This document shows positions 30,603 through 39,298 of a stretch of 64,000 nt of DNA, in pieces. A program made the translations under genes and the position numbers. A model generated the notes under the pieces. The model was given only the letters and a program-made list of their open reading frames with translations. It was not told the origin of the DNA and did no database searches. Each line of letters starts with the position of its first letter. Position 1 is the stretch's first letter. The stretch lies in NCBI RefSeq assembly GCF_025465275.1, contig NZ_JAODNK010000022.1, positions 1 through 64,000 of the forward strand, given 5' to 3'. The DNA comes from Nocardia sp. (lineage in GTDB: Bacteria > Actinomycetota > Actinomycetes > Mycobacteriales > Mycobacteriaceae).

Positions 30603-31562
30603 ATGCTGGATCTGAGCGGAACTCCATCGCCCTGGCCCGGTGATATCGAGGCACTGTGGTCCGATGCCGCTGCCACACAGGATATTTCGGCTGCCGACGG
30701 TCCGGACGCGTGGCGTGCGACAGTCGCCGCGATGCTCGGAGCGGGATCCGGCGATCGCCTGCAGATCACGGCGGGAGTGCGCCCGGTCGTCGCGGCGTTC
30801 GCGGATCTGGGGCGCACGGTACTGCTCGAGGGGCCGACCTTCGCCGGAGTCCGGCGGGCGTTCGAGCGCGCCGGACGCCCGGTCACGATCGCACAGCTGG
30901 ACGAACTGCTGCGGCAGGCGAAACCTGCTGCCCGCACCCTGATCTGGCTGACCTCGCCGGGGCGGAATCCCGACGGCTGGACGGCCGGGCCCGAATTCGT
31001 CACCGAGCTCGAAGGATTCATCGCCGACGGGGGACTGGTCGTGCAGAACGAGACCTACCGCTGGCACGGCCCGCCGGCGCCGCCCGTCCCCGGCGCCGTC
31101 CGCATCGGCTCGCTCGCGAAAGTCGCTGGACCGCACCGGAATATCGGCTGGCTGCTCGGCAGTCCCGAGGTGACGCCGACCGCATCCCGGATCGTATCCG
31201 CCCCGGGTCGGGAAGTGCAGGCGCACTGGGCGAGATTCGCCGCGGCCGGCGGGCTGGATCTACTTGCCCGCCGTGCCCGGGCTGTCGCGGCGACGACCGG
31301 ACGGGCACGTTCGGCCATCGCGGGCGGAGATGTTCAGGCCGCGTGGCACGGCGCCTCCTTCCTGCTCCGGATTCCCGGGGCGGACGCGGCGGCGGTGCTC
31401 GAGCGCGCGGGCGTCAAGGCCGGACCGGGCCCGGCCTTTCACGCGGCCTCCGATACCGCGCGGCTCTGCTTTCTGGGATGCGACGCCGATTGTGCGCACG
31501 ATGCCCAACTCGCCCGGCTCGCCGAGAGATTGGGCGCCCGCATCGCCGGTTGCTCCGGATGA
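30603..31562 (+). CDS. short fold-type I PLP aminotransferase-like protein
   Basis: IWLTSPGRNPDGWTAGP, VVQNETYRWHG, RIGSLAKVAGPHRNIGWLLG (candidate PLP Lys). Confidence 0.65.
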   Translation: MLDLSGTPSPWPGDIEALWSDAAATQDISAADGPDAWRATVAAMLGAGSGDRLQITAGVRPVVAAFADLGRTVLLEGPTFAGVRRAFERAGRPVTIAQLDELLRQAKPAARTLIWLTSPGRNPDGWTAGPEFVTELEGFIADGGLVVQNETYRWHGPPAPPVPGAVRIGSLAKVAGPHRNIGWLLGSPEVTPTASRIVSAPGREVQAHWARFAAAGGLDLLARRARAVAATTGRARSAIAGGDVQAAWHGASFLLRIPGADAAAVLERAGVKAGPGPAFHAASDTARLCFLGCDADCAHDAQLARLAERLGARIAGCSG

Positions 31563-31586
31563 CCGCCATCGATAATCAGGCGCCGC

Positions 31587-31680
31587 TTTTCCATTTCCCG
31601 ATCCGAATTTCGTTCCGCCGCGCGTTCACCACCGGCCGGTATTAGTGTCGAATGCACCGCGCTGACGTATTCGGAGCCCT
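31587..31680 (+). promoter_or_regulatory. duplicated promoter/operator element, copy A
   Basis: TTTTCCATTTCCCGATCCG (31587-31605) identical to 39188-39206; downstream TTAGTGTCGAATGCACCG resembles TTAGTCTCGAATCCACCG of copy B. Confidence 0.65.
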
Positions 31681-31757
31681 CCGGAATTGCCGCCCCAGCC
31701 TTCGGTCGATGCTGCCGCAGATTTTCGTCAGGCGGAAGAATTTGATTCGGAGGAGTC

Positions 31758-33074
31758 ATGCAAGACGTCATTCAGGAAAAGGAGCAGGCCGCGGTATTGG
31801 CTCTCGGCCTCGTGCTGCCCGGCTGCGATCTCGCCACGAGCAACGCCGCGCTCGCCGTGCTGGGACCGGAGAAATCGGCGGAACTGCTCATCCGCCACAA
31901 GGTCAGCCGCATAGCCCGTGCCCGCCTGGCCGGACTCGGCGCGGACCCGGTCGCTGCGGCCACGGCCCAACTGCTCGCCGACTACATCGAACCGATCGAT
32001 ATCCGGTTCCTCGGCAGCGGCGAACTGCTCGACCTGGTGGCCCGGGTGGCCGCCGAGGGCGGCTTCGGAGTGCGGCGGATGAAAGGATTCAGTCAGCGCG
32101 ACCGCTACCCGCAGGGGCTGATCCGCGATGTCGGCGATATCGATCTGCTGGTCGCCGATTACGACGCGGCCTGGCTGCTCGCCGAGGCGTTCCTGGATCG
32201 CGGATACATCTATCCGCCACACGAATTGCCGTGGTTCAAGGGCGATCTCACGGGTGGTCTCTACGGTCAGGTCCGCCTGATCAGCCCCGGCCGGGTGGAA
32301 CTGCCGATCGATATCCACGTCGGCCCCTATTCGGTGCGGCACTGCGGGCTCATGCCGATGCGCACCGATCTCACCGCGCACATCGGCGGCGAGCCGCTGC
32401 CGCCGGTCGATCCGATCGACGACTTCTGCTGTGTCATAGGCAATGCCGCCGGCGATTGCTTCATCGATGCCAAAACCGTGAACGACATTGTGCTTGCGCT
32501 GCGGGCACATCCAGATCCGGAGGCGCTGCGCGCCGCCGTCCACCCCACGCTGGACGCCGCCGCCCTGCTGCCCTTCTTCGCGACCTGCCTGGACCGGGTA
32601 CACGCGCTCTGCGCCCCGGACCCGGCCTTGTCGGCAGCCCTGGACCTGTTGCGTCCCGATGTGGAGCCCGAGCCGCAGCCACCGCTCGCCGCGCCCAATG
32701 CGGACCATCGCATCGAGGTGACGATCGCGCACGCCGGATTCGCGGCCGAACGTGTCCCAGGTTCGTCCCCCGCGCTCACCGCGGCGATCGTCGAAGGTGC
32801 GCGCCGCGCCTACAGTTCGCCGTCGCCGCTGCTGGTGACGGAGTTGCCCTATGACGACTCCCGGCGCGCCCTCCCGCAATTGGTGCGCTGGAACTGCGTC
32901 CGGCTCGTACCGCTGACCAGCACACCCGCGTTCGCCGCACACGCCTTCCGATTGGCCGGGCGCACCGTGGTGCTCGCGACGCCGGAGGGGCAACTCGTGG
33001 ATGCCGGAGCGGCCGGGCAATTCGTGCCCACCGTCGACTTCGTGCTGCCCTCCGGTCTGGTCGGCACACCGTGA
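31758..33074 (+). CDS. nucleotidyltransferase-fold family protein (NTP_transf_5-like)
   Basis: RRMKGFSQRDRYPQGLIRDVGDIDLLVADYD; SD ggagg upstream. Confidence 0.72.
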   Translation: MQDVIQEKEQAAVLALGLVLPGCDLATSNAALAVLGPEKSAELLIRHKVSRIARARLAGLGADPVAAATAQLLADYIEPIDIRFLGSGELLDLVARVAAEGGFGVRRMKGFSQRDRYPQGLIRDVGDIDLLVADYDAAWLLAEAFLDRGYIYPPHELPWFKGDLTGGLYGQVRLISPGRVELPIDIHVGPYSVRHCGLMPMRTDLTAHIGGEPLPPVDPIDDFCCVIGNAAGDCFIDAKTVNDIVLALRAHPDPEALRAAVHPTLDAAALLPFFATCLDRVHALCAPDPALSAALDLLRPDVEPEPQPPLAAPNADHRIEVTIAHAGFAAERVPGSSPALTAAIVEGARRAYSSPSPLLVTELPYDDSRRALPQLVRWNCVRLVPLTSTPAFAAHAFRLAGRTVVLATPEGQLVDAGAAGQFVPTVDFVLPSGLVGTP

Positions 33075-33207
33075 ATTGGAAATACGGTCCATGATCTCTC
33101 GAATTCACTTCGGTGAATGCAGATATCGGAAAGCGCGGTCACCGAATATTGACCACATTGTCGCCATCGTGATGAACTCCTTGGGCAACCCCGATTGCGG
33201 GGTTGAC

Positions 33208-33234
33208 AACATCGGACAAGCGTCTTCCGATGTT
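33208..33234. repeat. inverted repeat upstream of a short ORF
   Basis: AACATCGGA-N9-TCCGATGTT, perfect 9-bp arms. Confidence 0.6.
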
Positions 33235-33283
33235 CAATCTCTCGGGCCCACATGGCCATTCACTTATCGAGAGGAGGGTAACC

Positions 33284-33352
33284 ATGGATCGCAATCACGC
33301 CGTAGGCCTGCGTCCGCAGCTGGACAAGGTCGTCGTTCGCACCGGCAAGTAG
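33284..33352 (+). CDS. short ORF, putative precursor/scaffold peptide MDRNHAVGLRPQLDKVVVRTGK
   Basis: 22 codons + TAG; strong SD gaggaggg 5' of ATG; followed by a 12-bp hairpin; between NTase-like and M16 genes. Confidence 0.6.
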   Translation: MDRNHAVGLRPQLDKVVVRTGK

Positions 33353-33360
33353 TGGTGTAA

Positions 33361-33389
33361 GCCAGGTGCCGCACCATGCGGCACCTGGC
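33361..33389 (+). terminator. hairpin/attenuator after short ORF
   Basis: GCCAGGTGCCGC-ACCAT-GCGGCACCTGGC, perfect 12-bp stem, no U-tract. Confidence 0.6.
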
Positions 33390-33426
33390 TCCACGTCACA
33401 CCCTCTCCCTCAGAAACGGGATCGTC

Positions 33427-34647
33427 GTGACCGAAGCACTCCAGACCATCCGCCGCACCCCCGCGCTCGTCGATCACGAATCATATTTGCGCACAACCAG
33501 TCTGTGCTTCGCGCTCGGCCACGGCGCCCGGCACGACCCGCACGGCGCGGCGGGGACCACGCACATGCTCGAACACCTGCTGATGTCCGCTCCGCTCGCG
33601 GACGGCATTTCCGTGGCACAGCACATCGAGCGTCTGGGCGGCAGCTGTAATGCCACGACCGGACCGGAGTCGCTGGTCGTGCACGCGCAGGTACTCGATC
33701 AGGATGCGGAGCGGATCATCGAATTGCTCGGCGAGGCGCTGCTGCGCCCGCGGCTGAGCCAGGAATGCCTGGACTCCGAACGCCGGGTGGTACTGCAGGA
33801 GCTCACCGCGGCCGCGACCGATCCCGCCGATGCCGTCCAAGACGCCTTCCTAGCAAGGCTTTTCGCGACGCACCCGCTGGCATCACCCGTCGGAGGCCTC
33901 GCGGAGACCGTCTCGGGTATCGGCCTTGCCGACGTGCAGGACGCGTACACGCGCGCACTCGCCCTGGCGCCGCGGACCGTCGCCGTCGTCGGCGGCCTGT
34001 CGAAGGACCGAGTGATGACCGCTCTGGCCGGCAGTGGCCTGCTCGATATACCCAGCGCGGCAACGGAACCTCCGGAAGACGCAGCGCCCGGCCCGGTGGC
34101 GCCGGGTACCGACGAAGCCTGGCCCGATGAGTTCTGCTGGATGATGGTCGGCGGACGCGCACCCCGCGCGAGAGATCCCCGCAGGTTGACCTACACCGTG
34201 CTGGCACATCTACTGGGATCCAGCCCCGCCTCGCTGCTGTACGCACGGTTTCGGGGGCAGGAGGCGCTGGCCTATTACTTCAGTTCCTGGTCCCGCACCT
34301 ACACCGACAGCGGGGCATGGCGCATGCTCGCAGGCTGCGAGCCCGGAAATGCCCCGCGACTGCTGTCCGCATTCCGGGAGGTATTGCACTGTGTAGCAGC
34401 AGGATCTACCGCCCCGGGTGATTTCGCCGCCGCAGTCCACCAGGCGGTGGTGGAGAAGGTGCTCGATGCCGAGTCGCCGCTCAACCGCGCCATCCGGCTC
34501 GCCTCCCGCGGCATCCTCGCCGACGATCGCTGGGATCCGGAACACGATATCGCCGCGCTGCGACAGGTGACCCCGGACCAGGTGGCCGAGGCCGCGGCCG
34601 AACTGGCTGCCGGTCTGGTGTCGGTGGTCCGTCCGGAGCGGTCGTGA
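33427..34647 (+). CDS. M16-family zinc metallopeptidase
   Basis: Inverted zinc motif HxxEH in TTHMLEHLLM; ERRVVLQELTAA; FRGQEALAYYFSSW; GTG start chosen to avoid the hairpin. Confidence 0.88.
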   Translation: MTEALQTIRRTPALVDHESYLRTTSLCFALGHGARHDPHGAAGTTHMLEHLLMSAPLADGISVAQHIERLGGSCNATTGPESLVVHAQVLDQDAERIIELLGEALLRPRLSQECLDSERRVVLQELTAAATDPADAVQDAFLARLFATHPLASPVGGLAETVSGIGLADVQDAYTRALALAPRTVAVVGGLSKDRVMTALAGSGLLDIPSAATEPPEDAAPGPVAPGTDEAWPDEFCWMMVGGRAPRARDPRRLTYTVLAHLLGSSPASLLYARFRGQEALAYYFSSWSRTYTDSGAWRMLAGCEPGNAPRLLSAFREVLHCVAAGSTAPGDFAAAVHQAVVEKVLDAESPLNRAIRLASRGILADDRWDPEHDIAALRQVTPDQVAEAAAELAAGLVSVVRPERS

Positions 34648-35492
34648 TCGGGCAGGCAGCGCTCGACGTGCCCGCCGCATATCTCGAAGCCGCGGAAACG
34701 GCAGGTCTGGTGCATCGACTGGGGGACCTGCCGGTAGTAGCCGGACTCCACGTGGATGCGTTGACCGGTGAAAACCAATGCCTCGTCGAGTACGCCGACC
34801 GTGCCCTGCTCACCGATATCCCGGGATTGCTCGATCAGCTGTTCCGCCGATTCCCCTCCTGCACTTCCACAGTCGTGCGCCTGCCCGCGGATATCGGACC
34901 GTCCCCGTACCTGGAACCGGTGATCAGCTATCTGCGGTTCCTGCCGGACCGATCCCGCACCGCCGCCACACCATCCGGTACCGCACTGCGAATTGCCTTG
35001 GACGACGGCAGCTTTGACGAACAGGTCCGGGCCTGGCTGGCTCAGGCGCTGATCGTCGCCCAGTCGGATCGCGGCAATGCCGCGGATGTGGACGCGGTCA
35101 CCAGCGCCGTCACGGGCATCATGAGCGCTCCCGCCCGCCGCACCTGGACCGTGCATACCGCCGGCCGCCGGGAGCCGATCGGTCACGCGACCGCGCTGAT
35201 CGACGCCTTCGATGATGTCACCGGCACCGCCTTCGTCGACCTCGTCGACATTCTGATCGACGATCCGGCACAGGTGCGCGCGGCGACGGCGGCGCTGGTC
35301 GACGCCTGCGCCGCCGAAGCCGGACGCTTGGGGCTGCCGATCATCGGAAACGTGTGTCATCCGAGCACATTCGAGGGTCGTGATCCGGCCGCCGAGACGA
35401 TAACCAAGCTGTGCCGCCGTGGTTGGCGCCCGGTCTACCGGTATTGCTCCGCGCCACGCCCCGCCGGCGCGCGGCCGGCTTCCCGTGACTGA
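34644..35492 (+). CDS. hypothetical protein with GNAT-like C-terminal half
   Basis: PIGHATALIDAF…FVDLVDILIDDP…GLPIIGNVCH…RRGWRPVYRYC; ATGA overlap. Confidence 0.5.
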   Translation: MIGQAALDVPAAYLEAAETAGLVHRLGDLPVVAGLHVDALTGENQCLVEYADRALLTDIPGLLDQLFRRFPSCTSTVVRLPADIGPSPYLEPVISYLRFLPDRSRTAATPSGTALRIALDDGSFDEQVRAWLAQALIVAQSDRGNAADVDAVTSAVTGIMSAPARRTWTVHTAGRREPIGHATALIDAFDDVTGTAFVDLVDILIDDPAQVRAATAALVDACAAEAGRLGLPIIGNVCHPSTFEGRDPAAETITKLCRRGWRPVYRYCSAPRPAGARPASRD

Positions 35493-36606
35493 ACAGGAGT
35501 TTCGTGTGCCTCCCGAACCGCGTGCCGGCGTCGCCGTCCAGCTTGACCTGATTCGTGAACTCATGGCGGTCGATCCCGGCCTCGGTGCCCGTGACCTGCT
35601 ACTGGCCGCGCGTGACGCCCGTGGCGGACTCCCCGCGCTGGTGCTGTCCCTGGCCGCGCTCGAAGCGGTCCCGATGGGCACCGGCGCCCGTGACGAGCTG
35701 CGACGGCTGACCCGGCGCAGCGAGACCTACCGGCAGCTCGCGGACCGCATCGCGGACGCGACCGGTGCCCGTGTAGTGAAGGGCCCGTCCCTGGCGAGCT
35801 ACTACCCGCCCGGCGTGCTGCGGTCGGTGGGTGATCTGGATATCGTCGTCTCGGACGAGCCGCAGCTGTGGCAGGTCTTGTCCCTGGTCCTCGACGCACA
35901 CCCCGCCCACGAAGCGCTCTTCACCGAATTGCCCAGTGCGGCAGGCACCCAGCTGTACGCGTGTGTGCAATGGCCCGGGGAGGATCCGCTGCTGGATCGC
36001 GACTACCGGGTCGAAGTGAGCACCTTCGCCTTCGCGGGGGAGCCCGGGCTCGGCCCGATGCGGATCACGCTGCCCGCCGACCCCGCCGCGGCCGACCTGC
36101 TATCCCTCGCGGAGGAACGTTTCCAGCGTCCCTTCGGAATCCGGGACATGCTGGACCTGGCCCTGGTGCTCACCTCCGGGCGGGCGCCGGAACCGCGGCG
36201 GCTCGCCGAGATCGCCGCCGCGCATCGTCTCACGCCGGAACTGCTCGAATTGTGCGAGCGCACGGCCGCGTACCCGGCGCTGGCCGGAACGGTTCCCGCA
36301 GAACTGATTTCCGCCCTGCGGGAGTTCGCCGACGCCGAGCAGGCGCTGCGCTGCCCGGAGGTGCCCGAAGCCCCGGACGGTCCGCCCTGCTACGGAATGC
36401 AACTGACGACACCATTGCGCCGCGGCGCGGGAGATCGGTGCGAACGCCATAGGACCGGCTCCGAAGTTGTTGTCCGAACCCCGATCTCGGACTTCCTGAT
36501 GGTCCCCGGTGCACTGGTGGACCCGGACGCGTATGAGCGAGCGCTCGCCTACCTGGCCACCCTGCGAACCTGGCCCGTGCGCTGCGCCACCACAACGAAG
36601 GGATGA
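35485..36606 (+). CDS. nucleotidyltransferase-fold family protein (NTP_transf_5-like), second copy
   Basis: VVKGPSLASYYPPGVLRSVGDLDIVVSDE. Confidence 0.72.
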   Translation: MTEQEFRVPPEPRAGVAVQLDLIRELMAVDPGLGARDLLLAARDARGGLPALVLSLAALEAVPMGTGARDELRRLTRRSETYRQLADRIADATGARVVKGPSLASYYPPGVLRSVGDLDIVVSDEPQLWQVLSLVLDAHPAHEALFTELPSAAGTQLYACVQWPGEDPLLDRDYRVEVSTFAFAGEPGLGPMRITLPADPAAADLLSLAEERFQRPFGIRDMLDLALVLTSGRAPEPRRLAEIAAAHRLTPELLELCERTAAYPALAGTVPAELISALREFADAEQALRCPEVPEAPDGPPCYGMQLTTPLRRGAGDRCERHRTGSEVVVRTPISDFLMVPGALVDPDAYERALAYLATLRTWPVRCATTTKG

Positions 36607-37550
36607 CCACCGTGCCGATTGTCGAAACGGACCGGCTCACCCGGATGTTCACCACGGCCGGTGGTCGCCGGATCACCGCGCTGGACAGTGTCACGCTGGC
36701 TGTCGAGCAGGGCGAAGTCGTCGGACTGCTCGGCCCCAATGGTGCCGGGAAGACGACTCTTTCGCGAATTCTCACTACGCTGCTGGTGCCGAGTTCGGGC
36801 ACCGCCCACATTGCGGGCCACGACGTCGTGCGCGAACCCAAGGAGGTCCGGCGGCGCATCGGCCTGGTGCTCGGTGGCGATCGGGGTCTCTACGGCCGGT
36901 TGACCGCACGCCAGAATCTGTTGTACTGGGCGGCATTACAGCGACTGAGCAGCCGGGCGGCACGGCAGCGCACCGACGATCTGCTCGAGCGCCTGGGACT
37001 CACCGCCCGCAGCGAAGACCGGGTGGAAACGTTCTCCCGCGGCATGATTCAGCGGGTGCACCTGGCCCGGGCGCTGATCGGCGACCCCGAAGTATTGATC
37101 ATGGACGAACCGACCAATGGCATGGATCCGCACGCGGCCGCCGGATTCCGCACGCTGGTACACGAACTGCGTGCGTCGGGAACAACCGTGCTGCTGGCCA
37201 CGCACGATATGCACGAGGCCCAGGCGCTGTGCTCGCGACTGGCATTGATCGACCGCGGCCGGGTGCTGCGATGGGGCACAGCGGAAGCACTGCTGTCCGG
37301 ACTGGGCTACGCCCGCATCGTGACGGCGCGCGGCGTCCCCGCGCGTGTCATCGCCGAAATCGCCCTGCTGCCTGCGCAATCCGAGGCCGGGCCGGATGAA
37401 TCCCTCATTGTGCGGCCGCAGGACGAGGAGACGCTCAGCCTGGTGCTCGATCGGCTGGTGCAGGCGCGGGTGCAGCAGATCTCCGTCGAAGCGCCCGGCC
37501 TGACCGAGGTCTATCGCAGCATTATCGAGGATCGGGAGCTGACCGTCTGA
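36603..37550 (+). CDS. ABC transporter ATP-binding protein
   Basis: Walker A GPNGAGKTTL, VETFSRGMIQRVHLARAL, LIMDEPTNGMD; TTA codon at 36936-36938. Confidence 0.95.
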   Translation: MTTVPIVETDRLTRMFTTAGGRRITALDSVTLAVEQGEVVGLLGPNGAGKTTLSRILTTLLVPSSGTAHIAGHDVVREPKEVRRRIGLVLGGDRGLYGRLTARQNLLYWAALQRLSSRAARQRTDDLLERLGLTARSEDRVETFSRGMIQRVHLARALIGDPEVLIMDEPTNGMDPHAAAGFRTLVHELRASGTTVLLATHDMHEAQALCSRLALIDRGRVLRWGTAEALLSGLGYARIVTARGVPARVIAEIALLPAQSEAGPDESLIVRPQDEETLSLVLDRLVQARVQQISVEAPGLTEVYRSIIEDRELTV

Positions 37551-38305
37551 TGCTCACCGTGGCGCGGACCCAGTTCCTGCTCATCGCCCGATCGCCGCAC
37601 CTGCTCGCGACGCTGGTCGTCATACCGCTCTACTCGCTGGTGTTCTTTTCGGTCCTCGCCAACCACCACCGGCCCGAACTCGCCACCACGGTGGCCTTCA
37701 CGGCGTTTCTGATGAGCCTGTGGTCGCATGCGGTATTCGTGGCCGCCGAGGCCATCGACGACGATCGGCTGCAGGGCACGCTGGTGCTGGCCCTGCTCAC
37801 GCCCGGGCGCTACGCCGGAGCCCTGACGGTGCGAATATTCACCACCACCGCGCTCGCCCTGCCGGTGCTGGCGGAGGTACTTCTCATCGGGCGCTGGGTG
37901 TTCGGGTTCGATATGCGCACCGCCGATACCGGGCTGTGCGCCGCGATCGCCGTGCTCATCACGCTCGGTGCGGCGGGCGGCGCCATAACGATCAGCGGAC
38001 TGATGATCCTGGTGCGCGGCGCGCGCACCCTTCAGAACGCCCTGACCTACCCGTTCTATCTGCTCGGTGGCCTGATCGTGCCGGTCGGCACCCTGCCGCA
38101 GCCGATACCGGCCGTCTCCCGGATCTTCTTTCTCGCGCAGGGCGCGCAGCTACTGCGGGATGTGGCTGCCGGGTCGGCGGGCGCGGTCGGTGGCAGACTC
38201 GCCGGTTTGCTCGCCCTGGTCCTGCTGCAATCACTGCTCGGAATGCTGTTGCTGCGCAGGGTGCTTGCCTCCGTCCGGCACGGAAAGGTGCCCCTCGATG
38301 GCTGA
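37550..38305 (+). CDS. ABC transporter permease
   Basis: Multi-TM, follows the ATPase; GDxxxGTLxLALLTP-like motif. Confidence 0.85.
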   Translation: MLTVARTQFLLIARSPHLLATLVVIPLYSLVFFSVLANHHRPELATTVAFTAFLMSLWSHAVFVAAEAIDDDRLQGTLVLALLTPGRYAGALTVRIFTTTALALPVLAEVLLIGRWVFGFDMRTADTGLCAAIAVLITLGAAGGAITISGLMILVRGARTLQNALTYPFYLLGGLIVPVGTLPQPIPAVSRIFFLAQGAQLLRDVAAGSAGAVGGRLAGLLALVLLQSLLGMLLLRRVLASVRHGKVPLDG

Positions 38306-39110
38306 TCCAGTACGCGTGCAGCGCGCCGGCAGCGCGGTGGCCCGGCAGATCGCCTACGGAGTGATCAGCAGTTACCAGGACTATCGGGCCATGTTCACCT
38401 GGCGCTCGTGGGCAGGCGGCTGGCTGCTCCGGCTGATCTGCCAGGTCCTGTTCTTCGCCACCCTGGGCCGATTGCTCGGATCGGCTGCCGCGCAGGGCTA
38501 TCTCGCCTTCGGCAATGCCGCGGTGCTCGGTCCGGTCGGGGCCCTCGGCGTGGTTTCCTCGACCGTGCGGGAACGGCGCCTGGGCACGCTGCAATTCCTG
38601 CTCATCACCCGCGCCGATCCCTTCCTGGTACTGGCTTCCCGTGGCCTGTACTGGGTTGCGGACGCGGTGGTCACCTCATCGATCGCCCTTGCCGTGGTGC
38701 CGGTACTGCTGCCGGTGCCGATGCACTGGGCCGCGTTTCCCGCGGTGCTCGGCATCGATGTGCTCACCACATTGAGTTGCTACTGTCTCGCCTTGTCGCT
38801 CACCGGTTTCAGCGTGGCGCGACCCGGCCTGCGGATGTACCTGACGATGGGCGTCACCATCACCCTGATGACGCTCGCCGGTGTCAGCACCCCTGCGCCA
38901 ACCACTGGTTTCGCGGGGGGAGTGGCGGGTGTACTGCCACTCACACACGGCCTGCGGGCCATGCGCGCCCTGGCCGCAGGGGAGCCGACTCCGATAAAAG
39001 AGATCTTCGGCGAGGTCGCGGTGGCGCTGGCGTGGGCGGCGGTCGGCTATCTGGTGCTGACTCGCGCGCTGCGCAAGAAGGTGCGTTCGGGGTCCCTGAC
39101 CGTCGGGTGA
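38298..39110 (+). CDS. ABC transporter permease
   Basis: Multi-TM; RERRLGTLQFLLITRADPF; overlaps preceding permease. Confidence 0.85.
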   Translation: MADPVRVQRAGSAVARQIAYGVISSYQDYRAMFTWRSWAGGWLLRLICQVLFFATLGRLLGSAAAQGYLAFGNAAVLGPVGALGVVSSTVRERRLGTLQFLLITRADPFLVLASRGLYWVADAVVTSSIALAVVPVLLPVPMHWAAFPAVLGIDVLTTLSCYCLALSLTGFSVARPGLRMYLTMGVTITLMTLAGVSTPAPTTGFAGGVAGVLPLTHGLRAMRALAAGEPTPIKEIFGEVAVALAWAAVGYLVLTRALRKKVRSGSLTVG

Positions 39111-39187
39111 ATTCGATGATATATCAAGATCACAATCATATTAGCTTGGTTAATTACCTGTAACTCGCGCCATGAATCGTGCAGAGG

Positions 39188-39280
39188 TTTTCCATTTCCC
39201 GATCCGGAAACAATCTGGTCGTGCGGTTTTCGGTTACCCGGCGTTAGTCTCGAATCCACCGGACTCACGTACTCGGAATT
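39188..39280 (+). promoter_or_regulatory. duplicated promoter/operator element, copy B
   Basis: TTTTCCATTTCCCGATCCG + N37 + TTAGTCTCGAATCCACCG; paralogous to the element at 31587. Confidence 0.65.
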
Positions 39281-39298
39281 CGGTAATTCGGAGGCTTC

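Noticed and set aside
31559-39280. Conserved FHFPIR-containing peptide encoded at both 31.6 and 39.2 kb (MTAIDNQAPLFHFPIRISFRR… / MNRAEVFHFPIRKQSG…)
   Set aside because: Spacing between conserved blocks differs by one nucleotide (55 vs 56), which breaks the frame, and the second frame runs into the PRPP-synthetase-like gene; DNA element is the better explanation.
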